Position numbers and translations under genes: made by a program
Notes under the pieces: model-generated
Database searches by the model: none
What the model was told of the DNA's origin: nothing
What the model saw: the letters and a program-made list of their open reading frames with translations, nothing else
Part shown: positions 1-12,364 of the stretch, piece after piece
Numbering within the stretch: the stretch's first letter is position 1
Layout of the letters: the number at the start of each line of letters is the position of its first letter
NCBI GenBank assembly: GCA_963556695.1
Contig: CAUWAG010000003.1
Span: 6,448,001-6,512,000, forward strand
DNA from: Anthostomella pinea
Lineage: Eukaryota > Ascomycota > Sordariomycetes > Xylariales > Xylariaceae
Direction of reading: 5' to 3'
Length of the DNA: 64,000 bases

Positions 1-762
1 CTGGAACTTGTCCTTCACACCCAGTTCCTCTGCGAGTTCGGATACCTGCGCCAGCTCATGGCCGAAAGGGTGCTGCATCTCAAGTTGCTCAGCAGGACGG
101 CGGAAACTGGGACGACTCGCGAGTGGTGATGTGGCGCTAGGACCGGAGGGACTGGAAGCCATCGACAGCTTCTGGGAGCGAGATCCTGACGAGACCGAGG
201 TAGCTGTTGTCGAGGTAGACGAGGAGCGCGACAGCGAATAACTTGCCTTGGTCGAGACTGTCTGGCTCGACTGGTTAGACAGACGCGCATATCTGTTGGC
301 CATGTTGTCGAGAGATGCCTTCTTCGTATGCGACGGTGCTCGTCTGGGAACGCTCGGCGCGTCGTTGGGTCTCGGCGGAGACTGCTGACCAGGGGCCATA
401 AAGTAGCATGATAGGTGGTTAGGTTCCGGGGACACAGATCGGTCATTTGCCGACGGCATATCTGGACTTGTGGGCGGGGACGAATCGCTGGATCGGGGGC
501 TACCAAGAGAGTCGTTGTCGGACTTGGTAGAGGAAGTTGGCGAGTACTCGGCATGAGGAAACAGATCGGGTGCGTTGTATGCTAGCACGTTTGTCGTATG
601 GGTAAGTTCCATCGGGCCCGAAATCATATGGCGAATAGAGCTTGAGCGTGCAAGGCCCTTGGCCGAGCCCTTGGCCGAGGTGTTGCTTCGTTGCGGTATG
701 GAGCGCATGTCTGTCGGGGGCTGCTTCGCTCGCCGCGTGGTTAAAGCGCGTGCGAGAGACAT
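1..762 (-). CDS. Serine-rich low-complexity protein, 5' part only
   Basis: The minus-strand frame from ATG at 760-762 stays open for 254 codons down to base 1, so the gene runs off the left edge. An in-frame stop lies upstream near 808-810. The N-terminus begins MSLARALTTRRAKQ, followed by a basic segment and then ISGPMELTHTTNVLAYNAPDL at about residues 47-67. A long Ser/Pro/Thr-rich segment follows (about 70-215), and the visible part ends in a charged stretch with PAEQLEMQHPFGHEL. No catalytic domain, signal peptide or membrane segment is visible. Phospho-site-like Ser-Pro pairs suggest a regulatory or scaffold protein, but that is inference. I do not recognise a named family. No intron is needed within the visible part. 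Confidence 0.8.
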   Translation of the reverse strand, partial: MSLARALTTRRAKQPPTDMRSIPQRSNTSAKGSAKGLARSSSIRHMISGPMELTHTTNVLAYNAPDLFPHAEYSPTSSTKSDNDSLGSPRSSDSSPPTSPDMPSANDRSVSPEPNHLSCYFMAPGQQSPPRPNDAPSVPRRAPSHTKKASLDNMANRYARLSNQSSQTVSTKASYSLSRSSSTSTTATSVSSGSRSQKLSMASSPSGPSATSPLASRPSFRRPAEQLEMQHPFGHELAQVSELAEELGVKDKFQ

Positions 763-3700
763 GACGCCTGAAGGAATGAATCGACTTTGCTCGACTAAAT
801 GCGATTCTCAAAGACAGATATTGAAATACACCAGTAGGCAAACCGGAGATGTTCCCAAAGAAGCGGAAGTGAATGCCGAAACCAGACTTCAGCAGCAGGG
901 AATAGCTCAAGGGTTGACTTGGCTATCGACCCGACTTATCAAGGTGGCGGTCCTCGATAATACCTTGACGCAGGTGGTTGGAAGCCCGTCAGGCGCCAAA
1001 CTTAAGACGACGGGCAGGTGAGGTGCAAGTCGCTGCAGGTCGAACACCCAAAAGTGGTGGCTGCGACTGGTGGTTGGCAAGCGCCGGACAACGTGACAAA
1101 CCCGGAGTGTGAAGATGGGACAGCAGGCCAACTGAGGGTGACAGCAGTACGCAGCAGTACGCGGCACTCGCTAATGAGAGGGCGACTGAGGGTGCACACG
1201 ATGTTACCCTATTTGGGAAGGTGGATGCTTTTTGGAAGCCGATGTCCACGGGTCAGAGTGTAGGTGTGAGGTGGCGGTACAGTAACGTAGTACTTGGTGT
1301 CTTGCTTCGAAGCAGAGTCGCGATGCCGCACCTACTTACTACTGCAATGCCGTTTGAGCTGCAGGAATGGGCGTAGTAAAGTGTGTTGACACCAGTTCCG
1401 GTGGATAAAGGGCGAGCAGAACTTGTTGGTTTCTCACACGCCAGGTCCAGGTCCAACTCCAGTGGAATGTGTGTTGGTGGACGGGACAACGCAAGTTAGT
1501 CGCTTGAACTTGCCTCTCGTCCGATTACCGGTAGATGGTCGGTGAATGGCAAACACAATGACCGATTGTCGCTGACAATAAGAAGACGTGTGAATCAGTC
1601 ATTCAACACAGGCGTCGTCCCACGGTGGTATTGTCTGATCTTGGGAGCCTTGAAGTAATGGGCAGATAGATGCACGAGAATTGAGAATTGAAACAGTGAA
1701 ACAACCAGGTTCCTGTTTGAGCCCAATGATGGTGGTGGTGGTAAAGATTAATGGAAGGACTGTGTGTTCGATGTCGGGGACTACCTCAATGATGCTCAGA
1801 TCTTCGAAGCCGGCGAAGTGGGCGTGTATCGAGGATGTAAGGTGAATGTCAACCTTAAGACACCAATGGGTATAGAGAGAGTGAATCGGAAGGAGCGAAT
1901 CCCAGCTGAGCCTGGCGGGAACGGAATCGACTAGAAAGCGAAGTAGGAGTAAAAAAGGTGGAAGTGAAATCGAGCAGGTGCAAGCACTCTGGAGGTGGAG
2001 GGAAGAGGGAAACGGGAAAGACGCGATGATAAGAACAAAACGGCCGGGGTTGGAGTCCTGCAGGCTTCTGGGCTGTCTGGGTGCAGGCGAGGGAAGGGAG
2101 CGATTCCTCTTTGTAGATATGCGGACAGGGGGAAGGGGATATTGGCGAGGGGAATGACCAGCACTAACAGCTTGACCTAGGTAAGGTAAGCACCACGATC
2201 AGTTGCAGGTACCTACTGATCATGACTCGATGGCGCCACATTGCCAGCGTGTTCTCGACGGTTGCTTTGTATATGATACATCTCCATGGCGTTACTTTTT
2301 GCTCAGCGATGTGCCCCCTCGTTGCACTTTCCGTCTCCACAATATCTTGCCTCACTATTTTAGCACCCATCTATCGTTCGCCAGGGACGGACAAGCAGTG
2401 GAGATCGGCCCTGATGCACTGAACCCCTGCTTCCAGCCTGTATGAAATTTTGCGCGCTTTCAATGAACGGGATTAGTGTGCAGTCCGACCCTTGACAGCG
2501 GATGCTGGGCATACACTTGCGCTGTCGAATCAGCGTCTAGAGCTATCCTCCGACCTGCAGCTTGCATCCTGTCGCACCCAATCAGCCAGCTTTTCTCTTT
2601 GAGTCTTTTCTTCTTCCACCCGCTCGCCTCGCTGCTGCAGTCAGGGAGACCACCAGTCCGCACCACGTTGCCATAAATGCAGGTACAACAGCTAATCACC
2701 TGCAGCCAGTCAGTCGGCCAGTTCGGCGGCCTGGTCACTGGTCAACCCCAGAGGCGGAATTCCATGTGTCCCCAATCGCATCATCCATCGTGGCATCGTC
2801 GAAAAAGCACAGTGATCAATCACAATCCTCGATCCTGCAGGTTCATAAGGTTACTGTACGTGGCCATCCTACGAGCCCATCATATCACCCACAGTCATGC
2901 AACATGTCATCCTCCTCCCCATTTTGTCCAGCCAGCAAGACAGAAAGAAAGTCAGCGCGGACTTGATTTTCCGGGAAAGTAGTTCGACTGCTTGCAGAGC
3001 AACATCGATGCCCAGAAACCAACAAGCGAATCATTGCAGTGCCGACGGTCAATGCGACTCGGTCCACTCCACTGATCAGGACATGGATGCTAATCGATTC
3101 ACGCGAAAGACTGAAAGACCCCTCCCTCTCAATCATCCCCGTCCATCCCCTACCGAGGAGTTTGCTTCTCTTCGCGCTTAAAAAGCAGAGCCGGGCGGCG
3201 GGCCTCCCTGTTCGGGAATAGCCCGCCTGCCGCCCACAGGGGTCCTGTATCCGAAACTGACGACGCCCTGCGGGAGGCATCGTGATTGGGCACATGTTCC
3301 GATCCTCGATTGGCCATGGCTTCTCCAGTGTTTCGCGTTTTCCTCTGTTGGTCGAGTCTGGACTCTGGACCCGAGCAGCGCCAGTCCTCCTGAAGCAGCA
3401 CCGGGGGAACTTATTCGGGGCCGTGGCGGTGCATTGAGCACGATTCGTACATACTGCGGTAGAGGTCGACGACCTTCTTTGCGCGCGCAAAGAGTGGGGT
3501 GATGAGTGACTATGCTCAGCCTGCGAGGGAGCGTCAACCATCCCCTATCAAGGTTACCAACAGTTTGACCGAGGCCTTAAGGATCGCGCCCTTGGGATCC
3601 ATACGTTATCCACCACAGCGTTTATGCTCATAACTATTATGCTCCTGCAGGACTAACATTAGTATGTGCAGACGTACGACTCGTGAACGGGCCCGATCAT

Positions 3701-4281
3701 CGATGAGCCTCTTCAAATGCGCAGTCGTTTCCGATAGGGGACCATTGACGTAGGCACGTTTGGTGCCCATGTTCCGCATGACGGCCAGAGTCTCCCTTCA
3801 TGAACCGGCCAAGGGATGCCTGTCTTAAAAGTTACAACTGCCATATTGCATTTGATACCTGATACTTGATTCAGGGCAAGACATACGCAATCGTTATTTC
3901 CATGAGGATGTGGTGTGGAAGAGAGTCGCTAGCATGACAGCTCAAATAGCCTCGATGCGCGTTCACCACGTTGATCGAAGGTGGATCCCGTCACATAGCG
4001 ACCCAGATCTCTGCCGACTGATCAAAACCACTTGGCCCAACGACATTCTCCCTGACCCCCCACTCTGTGATTATGCTTGGACGGTGAGTCGTGAGGCTCA
4101 GTCGAATTGTCGTGCGGCACAAATAACGAGTTACGCGCCACTGTTTAACCGAATTGTTCTGAATTGGCAAAAGTGCCCTCGAAGGTCGGCAGGATCAAAC
4201 CGTTAGATCATTAAAATGCATCAGGTAAAATCACGAGGGTATCAGCCTCAAGTTCTATGTTACCCAACATAATGAACGCCC
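763..4281. other. Long gene-free upstream region
   Basis: This 3.5-kb stretch lies between the start of the Ser-rich gene (leftward) and the 3' end of PWP1. Open frames exist on both strands (for example 2885-3541 minus), but they overlap each other, are rich in Arg/Ser/Pro/Cys, show no recognisable domain and have no flanking splice signals. Pyrimidine-rich tracts and CCTAGGTA-like motifs (near 2176) fit a long fungal promoter and 5' leader. I see no tRNA, repeat element or transposon in it. Confidence 0.5.
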
Positions 4282-5958
4282 TTAATCCTCATCCATCGAG
4301 TCGCCACCCTCTTCCTCCTGGCCTTCATCTTCATCTGAGGAAGACTCGATGTCCTGAACGCGGATGAGTCGCTCCTCAACCTTGTCACTGGGTTGGTTTG
4401 CCATTTTGTGCGCAAACGCCTGCCGAACCGCACCATTTGTGCTCGTATCCCACACTTGCATTGTGCCTTTGCTGCCAGCCACCGCAAGGCGGAAGGCGAC
4501 TTCGGCATCCGGGCCAAACGTCGCTGAGAAAACCTTCCCGACATCCAAGTTCCGCGACACTACCATGGCAGGTCCTGTAGGCGTTATATTCCAAAGCTTG
4601 ACGGTCTTGTCGCTCGAACCGGTAGCCATGTATCCAGGAATGTGGGCGTTGATATCAAAAGACGACACGGACTCATCGTGCGCCTGCAATGTCCATACTG
4701 CCTTGGTTTTAGTCGGGTGCGAAGGGGCGTTGCGAATATCGTTGTAGTGTATTATCCCATTCTCTGTCGAAACAAAGAAGAAGTTTGGGTCGTGCGGATC
4801 CCATCTGACATTCTCGACGTCGCTCTCCACACCCCATCTCGGAGCCTTGACTTCGGGCGCTCGCATATCAGCCGCAACAACCGTTCGATCGTAGCTTCCA
4901 CTCAGCAGTACCGTCGATTCGACCGCATGCCACGCTAACGAGCAGACCTTGTCCGTATGGTAGGAGTATGACTTGGCGCATTTGGTCGTATGCAGGTCCC
5001 ACAGCTTGACAGTCTTGTCGGCGGACGCAGAGGCCAGGAGGTTTCGATGTTTCCGGTTGGCAGCGAGGGACAGAACGGCATCAACGTGATACTCATCGTT
5101 CGCTTTCTTGGACTTCTTCTTCTTCTTCTTTTTCTTCTTTTCCTCGTCCTGTGGATTACCGCCCTGTCCCAGGATCGCATTTGGATACATGCAATCCACA
5201 GTATCCAGGTCCCATACCTCGATGTCGGGCTCCATCGTGCCTATCGCGACGAAGTTGGCTGTCGAGTCCTTGTCCACGCCCGCTTTTGACACTGGCAGAT
5301 CCAACCACTCCACGCAAAGAGGTATCCCAGGAAGCATAATGTCGTGATGTACGTAGAGATTGTCTGCCTCGTCCTCGTAGACGTAGACTTCAAGATGGGA
5401 GAGCTCGTCCTCCACCTTTGCGGCTAGTAGGAGATTGTCGGTCGCCAAGATTTGAAGTTCTTCCCGGTCCTCATTGTCCTCGTCCTCTTCGTCGGGTATC
5501 GTAATGTAAGGATCGTCTTTATTGGATTCGTAGTAGGTAAGGGACTTGATATTTCCAAAACCCTCAAATCTTTGGCCTTGTACCTCCTCGTCGCCATCGT
5601 CGTCATAGTGTTCCAAGTCGTACTCCTTGAGATCATCATCGTTCACATCAATGCTGCGAACACTTTAGTCCCACGTCAATCAGGAATCGAAGGGCGAGAC
5701 CTACTCGTCCCCATCTTCCTTTTCCTTGCGCTTTGGAGCAACGCCATTTTGCGCGCCATCGACCGCAGCGCTCTGTGCTTCGTCTGCCTCAGCTTCGGCT
5801 TCGGCTTCCTCCAAGTCTTCATTCGCGTCGTCCAGCTGTAGCTTGGCCAGGCCAGCTATCCGCTCGAACTCGGATTCGTCGAAAGTGTATCTGGACGGGA
5901 AAGGCGCCGCAAAACCGCGCGGCACCCAAGCGGAGGTGGTGATCATCGAGGAAGCCAT
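4282..5958 (-). CDS. PWP1: Periodic tryptophan protein 1 (WD40 ribosome-biogenesis factor)
   Basis: Two exons, complement(4282-5653, 5705-5958), 541 aa. The 51-nt intron (5654-5704) has a GTAGGT donor and a GCAG acceptor and joins the two parts in frame as EDGDDIDVNDDDLKEYD. The start MASSMITTSAWVPRGFAAPFP matches the conserved PWP1 N-terminus. Acidic linkers, a lysine run (near 5110-5140) and several WD repeats are visible (for example SASADKTVKLWDLHT, SGSYDRTVVAADMRA, GSSDKTVKLWNITP), and an acidic tail ends in DSMDED. In this family the protein acts in the nucleolus in 60S subunit assembly and rDNA-linked chromatin. It shares a 288-bp divergent promoter with PRP16. Length is close to yeast Pwp1 (about 576 aa). 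Confidence 0.95.
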
Positions 5959-6246
5959 TTTCAGGCGCGTGCGATCTGTCAGCTTCCTCACTTGAATGGC
6001 ACAAAAGGGTAGAAGTGTAGGTGCAGTACGATGATTTTACATGATCTGCCCCGCCAACGTTTTTCAACCTTCACAGATATCGCTAATAAATTTAAGCGGG
6101 GCCATCTTATCGATAAAAGGTCGGGTTCCAAAACAACATCCCGGGCCTGTTTTCTTAACCGGTCCTCTCTTGTACCTAGTCGTAATCAGCAGAACTCGTC
6201 CCATCCTGTCGCCGCTCTATTCACTTCAAGAAAGTGACAACTCGCA
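5959..6246. promoter_or_regulatory. Bidirectional promoter PWP1/PRP16
   Basis: Only 288 bp separate the divergent starts of PWP1 (5958, minus) and PRP16 (6247, plus), so both core promoters and 5' leaders must fit here. The segment is AT-richer than its flanks (for example AATAAATTTAAG near 6084-6095). Co-expression of a ribosome-assembly factor with a splicing helicase is plausible but inferred. Confidence 0.6.
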
Positions 6247-9237
6247 ATGGATCGAGAAAACGGGAATTTTAGCCCCAAGAGGCGCAAGTTGGAGTTCAAT
6301 CCTCTCCGCTCCGACGACCGTTACTCGTCTCTTCCGAATCGCAACAGCGCCTCGTCCCGCTCACATAGCCGCTTTCCCAATGCCTCTAAGTCGCGAGCCT
6401 CCACCCCACGGGGACAGTCGAGTTACGCCGCAACTCCCAGACAGCAGGAATTCGATGGGCCGGAGCCTCTCGTCAACGAAGAAGATCAAAATGCCCTCGA
6501 TCGCGACTGGTATGGTGGCGACGAGTCGGGCGGGCACACATTCGGCGATGATTCGCACAACCCCTTTGGCTCCTACGACACGTCGTGGGTCGAGAAGCAG
6601 CAACGAGAGGCTGACATGGTAGAGAAGAAGGCCGGGAGACACATGAACGCGCGCCAACTGCAGAGGCAAAAGGATAACGATGCGTGGGAGACCAACCGTA
6701 TGCTCACATCGGGTGTGGCGCAACGGCGAGGGATGGGAGACGACTTCGATGAAGACAACGAAGGGACGCGGGTCCATCTACTGGTTCACGATCTCAAGCC
6801 ACCATTCTTAGACGGCAAGACCGTCTTCACAAAACAGTTGGAGCCTGTGCCGGCCGTTCGAGATTACCAGAGTGATATGGCTGTGTTTAGCCGAAAGGGT
6901 AGTCGTGTGGTGAAAGAGAGGAGACAGCAAAGAGAACGGCAACGGCAAGCACAGCAGGCAACAAATATGGCAGGTACTGCGCTAGGAAACCTGATGGGTG
7001 TCAAGGAAGACGAAGGTGATAGCGCTTTACCCATTGCTACGGAGGACGAGGCCAAACCGGTCGGCAACAAGTTTAGCGAGCATATGAAAAAGAGCGACGG
7101 AGCGAGCAACTTCAGCCAAAGCAAGACATTGAAGGAGCAGAGAGAGTTTCTACCTGCGTTCGCAGTGCGCGAAGATTTACTCAGGGTAATCAGGGATAAC
7201 CAGGTAGTCATCTGTGTTGGTGAGACGGGATCCGGAAAGACGACACAACTCACGCAATTTCTCTACGAAGATGGATATGGAAAACTTGGAATGATTGGAT
7301 GCACGCAGCCTCGTCGTGTCGCAGCCATGAGTGTAGCGAAACGTGTGGCAGAAGAGATGGAGGTCAAGCTGGGCAGCACGGTTGGATATGCTATTCGATT
7401 CGAAGACTGCACCAGCAAAGACACCGTCATCAAGTATATGACTGATGGCGTCCTACTTCGCGAATCTCTCAATGAGAAAGACCTGGACCGGTACTCATGC
7501 GTAATCATGGACGAAGCGCACGAGCGGGCACTCAATACTGACGTTCTGATGGGATTATTCAACAAGATTTTGCAACGGCGCAGAGATCTTAAGCTGATTG
7601 TTACATCGGCCACAATGAACTCGAAGAGGTTTTCAGATTTCTTCGGCGGAGCACCAGAATTCTTTATTCCTGGCAGAACCTTCCCTGTCGACACCATGTT
7701 CCATCGATCGCCAGTTGAGGACTATGTGGACCAGGCAGTTCAGCAAGTTCTGGCAATACACGTGTCCATGGGACCTGGGGATATCCTGGTGTTTATGACT
7801 GGTCAGGAAGATATCGAGTGTACCTGCGAGCTGGTAAAGGAACGATTGGATGCGCTCAATGACCCGCCGAAACTCAGCATTTTGCCAATATACAGTCAGA
7901 TGCCTGCCGATCTACAGGCCAAGATCTTCGACAGGGCGGCACCTGGAGTGCGGAAGTGTATCGTGGCCACGAACATTGCGGAAACAAGTCTGACAGTGGA
8001 CGGCATCATGTATGTGGTGGATGCCGGGTACTCGAAACTCAAGGTGTACAACCCGCGAATGGGTATGGACACGCTTCAGATTACACCCATTTCTCAAGCC
8101 AACGCAGGGCAAAGAGCTGGTCGAGCAGGTCGAACGGGACCCGGCAAGGCCTTCCGGCTGTTCACCGAAAAGGCGTACAAGGACGAGCTGTACATACAGA
8201 CGATTCCTGAGATTCAAAGGACGAATCTGAGCAACACTGTGCTCCTCCTCAAATCTCTAGGCGTCCGAGACCTGCTCGACTTCGACTTTATGGATCCACC
8301 TCCGCAAGACACCATCATAACATCGCTGTTCGACTTGTGGGCTTTGGGCGCCCTGGACAATCTGGGAGAGCTCACGAACATGGGTTCGAAGATGAATGCT
8401 TTCCCCATGGACCCGTCCTTGGCGAAGCTTTTAATTATGTCCGTAGAGTATGGCTGCAGCGAAGAGATGGTAACTATAGTCTCTATGCTGTCGGTTCCCA
8501 ATGTGTTCTACCGGCCCAGAGAACGTCAAGAAGAGTCGGATGCCGCACGGGAAAAGTTCTTCGTCCCTGAATCTGACCATTTGACCTACCTGCACGTCTA
8601 CTCGCAGTGGAAGTTCAACGGCCATTCAGACGGATGGTGCACACGCCACTTCTTGCACCCCAAATCCCTACGCAGAGCAAGGGAAATCAGGGACCAACTG
8701 CTTGATATCATGAAGATGCAGAAAATGGAGATGATCAGCTGCGGTACTGATTGGGACATCATCCGCAAATGCATTTGCTCCGGTTACTACCATCAAGCAG
8801 CCAAGGTCAAGGGCATTGGGGAGTATATCAATCTGCGCACCTCGGTCACAGTGCAGCTCCATCCCACAAGCGCCCTCTACGGTCTAGGGTTTCTGCCCGA
8901 CTATGTCATCTATCACGAGCTGATTCTCACGTCGAAAGAATACATGTCAACCGTGACGTCTGTAGACCCTCACTGGCTTGCGGAGCTGGGAGGTGTGTTT
9001 TATTCAGTGAAGGAGAAGGGGTATTCGGCTCGAGAGAAGCGGATCACCGAGACGGAATTCAATCGAAAGATGGAGATCGAGACACAGATGGCGGAGGACA
9101 AACGGAGGCACGAAGAGCAGCAGAAGATGGATGAGGAGAAGACGGTCAAGAAGCCGGCAGCAGAGAAGGGAATGAAGATCATCACATCTGGTGCAGTGAA
9201 GAAGCCAGTCATGAAGAGAAAAGGGAGAGGCTTCTAA
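6247..9237 (+). CDS. PRP16: DEAH-box pre-mRNA splicing helicase Prp16
   Basis: Intronless, 996 aa. All DEAH-helicase motifs are visible: motif I GETGSGKT at 325-332, motif II DEAH at 422-425, motif III SAT at 454-456 and motif [10 protein letters not shown] at 622-629. They are followed by the HA2/OB region ([20 protein letters not shown], then [18 protein letters not shown]). The Arg/Ser/charged N-terminus (about 1-300) and the segment [20 protein letters not shown] single out the Prp16/DHX38 branch rather than Prp2, Prp22 or Prp43. In this family the enzyme drives the spliceosome remodelling before exon ligation. The C-terminus is Lys/Glu-rich with KRKGRGF at the end. ATG at 6247 is preceded by a short leader and the protein has the usual Prp16 length. 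Confidence 0.95.
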   Translation: MDRENGNFSPKRRKLEFNPLRSDDRYSSLPNRNSASSRSHSRFPNASKSRASTPRGQSSYAATPRQQEFDGPEPLVNEEDQNALDRDWYGGDESGGHTFGDDSHNPFGSYDTSWVEKQQREADMVEKKAGRHMNARQLQRQKDNDAWETNRMLTSGVAQRRGMGDDFDEDNEGTRVHLLVHDLKPPFLDGKTVFTKQLEPVPAVRDYQSDMAVFSRKGSRVVKERRQQRERQRQAQQATNMAGTALGNLMGVKEDEGDSALPIATEDEAKPVGNKFSEHMKKSDGASNFSQSKTLKEQREFLPAFAVREDLLRVIRDNQVVICVGETGSGKTTQLTQFLYEDGYGKLGMIGCTQPRRVAAMSVAKRVAEEMEVKLGSTVGYAIRFEDCTSKDTVIKYMTDGVLLRESLNEKDLDRYSCVIMDEAHERALNTDVLMGLFNKILQRRRDLKLIVTSATMNSKRFSDFFGGAPEFFIPGRTFPVDTMFHRSPVEDYVDQAVQQVLAIHVSMGPGDILVFMTGQEDIECTCELVKERLDALNDPPKLSILPIYSQMPADLQAKIFDRAAPGVRKCIVATNIAETSLTVDGIMYVVDAGYSKLKVYNPRMGMDTLQITPISQANAGQRAGRAGRTGPGKAFRLFTEKAYKDELYIQTIPEIQRTNLSNTVLLLKSLGVRDLLDFDFMDPPPQDTIITSLFDLWALGALDNLGELTNMGSKMNAFPMDPSLAKLLIMSVEYGCSEEMVTIVSMLSVPNVFYRPRERQEESDAAREKFFVPESDHLTYLHVYSQWKFNGHSDGWCTRHFLHPKSLRRAREIRDQLLDIMKMQKMEMISCGTDWDIIRKCICSGYYHQAAKVKGIGEYINLRTSVTVQLHPTSALYGLGFLPDYVIYHELILTSKEYMSTVTSVDPHWLAELGGVFYSVKEKGYSAREKRITETEFNRKMEIETQMAEDKRRHEEQQKMDEEKTVKKPAAEKGMKIITSGAVKKPVMKRKGRGF

Positions 9238-9381
9238 TGCATATTTTATTGCGTTTCTAAGAAGAGGCCTGTCTTGGACACCATACAGCTCGCTGCCTTA
9301 GGTACTATTGCACCTCGAAGTTCGCAGGTTTATCCATCGAAGCGGCTTTTCTTGACGATCTCGACCAGTCACCGCGATCGA

Positions 9382-9880
9382 TCACCGGACCTCGAACCGA
9401 GACTCGCCATCCTTGACATCACGGGCTTCTTGATCCAGCTTCATGACCTTGGCAGCTGATGGCCCTTGGTTGATCGCTTTCAGGAATTCCTTCATCGCGC
9501 TGTCCTCTCCTTGGGCCTCGCCCTCGACCTGGTCTCGTGTAAGTCAACCGCATCACATAGGTAGTGGGGCCCCAAGCTAGGTACACGCCGCACAGGGCTA
9601 GAGACCGGGCTCTGTAGCTGGAAAGGTTACAAACCTTTTCATTATCGGTGTTTCGACACCATCCCGTGATGCTGTGTTCCGCGGCCTTCTTCTGCGTGAA
9701 GTAGCGGAAGCTCACACCTGCGTGACGTCAGCCTATCCTGCCGGCTTTCATACCCTAGGTATGTACGGGCAGCGGGGGGCAGACCTTGGACTTGGCCGTG
9801 GACGAGGAAGTAGATCTAGGGCTTGTTAGTACCCTTATGGCATTGAATACTTATCCATGTAGACATACTCTCTGTGCCAT
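9382..9880 (-). CDS. Acylphosphatase (four exons, 12-nt first exon)
   Basis: Exons complement(9382-9528, 9635-9717, 9785-9815, 9869-9880), 90 aa. The first exon codes only MAQR. The GTATGT donor and ACTAAC...TAG acceptor lead to IYFLVHGQVQG, then VSFRYFTQKKAAEHSITGWCRNTDNEK, then VEGEAQGEDSAMKEFL to a stop. This is the complete acylphosphatase fold. The catalytic pair is visible as Arg19 (in GQVQGVSFR) and Asn37 (in GWCRN), and length matches the family (90-100 aa). It would hydrolyse carboxyl-phosphate bonds such as acetyl phosphate or 1,3-bisphosphoglycerate in the cytosol. The second intron has an unusual GTCTGC donor, but its acceptor and CTGAC branch are good. The gene is convergent with PRP16 (144 bp between stops). 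Confidence 0.92.
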
Positions 9881-10262
9881 TGTGACTGGTTTGTAGTGTC
9901 TTCTCGTTCTCTGTTTGGGTTCTGCGGTGATAGACCTCTCCGGAGCTATGAGCTGAAGAGGCGTGTAAGTGAGGTCCCCAGGCCATCTGGGGTAGAGCTT
10001 TATCGGTGCGGGTTGAGGCTGATAAGCGGGGTATCTTCGGAGGCTTGAATATATGGGTCACAGTGACACCGCAGGGCCTCCGAGGCTCCGTCACCGCGAT
10101 GGAGAGCCAGCTGGAGCCTACGTTCCCATTGGGCTATTTCTAGACCCTACATGTTTGCAGAGTCTCATTCTTCCCTATTCTACTCATATCTGACACTAGG
10201 CGCCTCCTTTCGCCAACTTGTGCGTCGATACACGGATACACGGATACAAAGCGACCGATACG
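9881..10262. promoter_or_regulatory. Divergent promoter, acylphosphatase and Tls1-like gene
   Basis: These 382 bp lie between two divergent starts (9880 minus, 10263 plus), so they should carry both promoters. No clear TATA box is visible near either start. Confidence 0.45.
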
Positions 10263-11529
10263 ATGGAGTCTCCGGCACCAGAGACCACTGCGGTGCCCCC
10301 AATCGTCTTCCGAGGCAAGAAACGGAAGTTCTACAGACAACGCGCCGAAGCCGAGGACAACAGATTGCAAGCGGTCGCACCGTCAGAGCAGGAGACAGCG
10401 ACACCCCAAACGCAAGGGAGCCCGACCCCAGACACGGTTCCGGCCTCAGGTGATGGCGCAGCCGAGGAGGGGCTTTCGGTCGCCGAAGCCCTTCGCCTGC
10501 GAAACGCGCGAAAGTCGAAACTGCGAGGCGTCAAGTTCAGCGCCGACAATGCACGCGGCGATGTGTCGGGGGGCGGTTTCGACGATGACGACGAGTTGAG
10601 TCGCATGATACGCGAGGAGCAGAGCCGGGCTCTCGAGCTGTCCTCATCAGGGGTGAACAAGCGGTTTGCAGCGCAGACGGGAATGGTCGGCGAGCTGGTG
10701 AACAAGCATATGTGAGTGCACCCCTTTTGCGATCCAGATTCACGGCCCGATGCAGCTGCTGATGGAGCAAGGGAGGAATATATAGAAGCCGAACTAGCCA
10801 AGCGACACTCCTCAGCCACCGCATCTTCAAGTCAGGCTGCCGTCGGGTCATCTAGTAGCAGCAACAGTCAAGCGAACAACACGACGAGGACAACTACCGA
10901 GCCCACGGGCGTGAAGAAACCGGACAGACATATCGCGCTGCAGGGCAAGCTGATGGAGATCGACCTCGGTGACGAGGCGCGCAGCCGCAACGAGGCCATG
11001 ACGGAGCGCGCGCGCCGGAAACTGCAGGGCGAGGCCATCGAGGACGAGGAGCAGCAGGTTGCGCGGCCGAAGAAGGTCAGGCTCGGGCGCGACGGCAAGC
11101 CCTGGCGGTCGCGGAATCGGCGCAACAGCGACGCTATCAAACGGGACCAGTTGGTCGAGGAGATATTGCGCGAGAACAGACGTAAGACTAACACCCTTCT
11201 CCTCCCAACTAACTTATGCGAAAATGGCATGTACTGATACGTCAGTAGTGGACGTCTACGAAATACCGACGCCGCCCTGTGCCGTCACCGCTGGCCCAGA
11301 CGAGGAAGACGGCGCGGCGGACGACCGTATCGCGGAGGAGTTCCGCCGCGAGTTCATGGACGCCATGGCCCAGCGGCAGCAGAAGAAGAAGGCCCCCGCG
11401 CCGCCGGCCAAGCCCGGCGCCAAGAAGGACGAGGAGGTCCTGAAGGGGCCGAAGCTCGGTGGCAGTCGCAATATGAGGGCTGCTATGAGGGATCTGCTGC
11501 TCAAGAAGGAGAGGGAGAGCAAGAAGTAA
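10263..11529 (+). CDS. TLS1: Tls1/Hep59-family splicing-associated protein
   Basis: Exons 10263-10711, 10772-11181 and 11249-11529 (or from 11246), 379-380 aa. The N-terminus MESPAPETTAVPPIVFRGKK is followed by KSKLRGVKFSADNARG. The conserved core GVNKRFAAQTGMVGELVNKHM joins through the first intron (GTGAGT donor) to EEYIEAELAKRH, the hallmark of the C9orf78/HCA59 (Hep59) family. Fission yeast Tls1 works with Brr2 in splicing of telomere and heterochromatin factor transcripts. Basic and Arg-rich segments suit a nuclear protein. The second intron (GTAAGA donor) ends in a CAGTAG tandem acceptor, giving ENRLVDVYE or ENRLDVYE; the latter looks more family-like. The symbol is by family similarity. 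Confidence 0.88.
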
Positions 11530-12364
11530 CGCTACTTACTACTCAATGGGTGCCACGAATACGAAAGCCGGGATCCGGCAATGGGTCACGGTGCTGGGAA
11601 CGAGACACGATAACTCTGCATGGATGTTATGGATTATTATAGGATACGAATACAATGCCACTCGAGCTTGGCAGGGTTCAACCAACACCACACCCATCGT
11701 GGGAAACAGACATCACGAGTGAAATGCTGATAATACACCGTACGGCAATTTTTAAGTACATGCGAGTGTGGTTAAGCCTAAGCGCACACCCCTAGCGACC
11801 AAGCACCGTTATTCACATAAAACAGACCCGCGCAAAGATGACGGTGCTGAGCTCACCGCAGGGACTGTGAGCGCAGACAGACTATGTTACGCCCAAGAGA
11901 CCATAAATAGAGCTTTTGATCCAATGCTTGGTTCGACAGGTCTTCACACGCACAGCGAGTTAGACTTGGTCAAAATTCTTGGCGACTGCTGGTCAATGTA
12001 ACCCGAACATCAGTTGCGTTTGCAGAAGTGTTTGGGGAAAAGGGAGCGGAGGCTCCCCTGAACATAGGCACGTCCAAGTCCATCTGAGTAGGGGTGCGCT
12101 GATTCAACAGCCATGGGGACAGCACAGCCCTTTTGGACATTTGGTGGTAAGCTGGAACGTATAGAGAGCTTTTCGAGGCAGTTCCCATGAAAATAGACAA
12201 ATAATAGGGGTCTGGTTTAGTTTGGTTGTGATGTCGCAATCCAGTCGCATTTGTCTATTTAACGCATGCCGTCCAGCCATATCCACATGCTCCATCCATC
12301 TAGACTCAAGACTACGAGTCAAGGCAAGGTGGTAGTCTAGCCCTTCATGGTGCCCGGTGCCTTT

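Noticed and set aside
2885..3541. 218-codon minus-strand open frame
   Set aside because: Biased, domain-free composition, overlapped by several equally long frames on both strands and lacking splice or promoter support.
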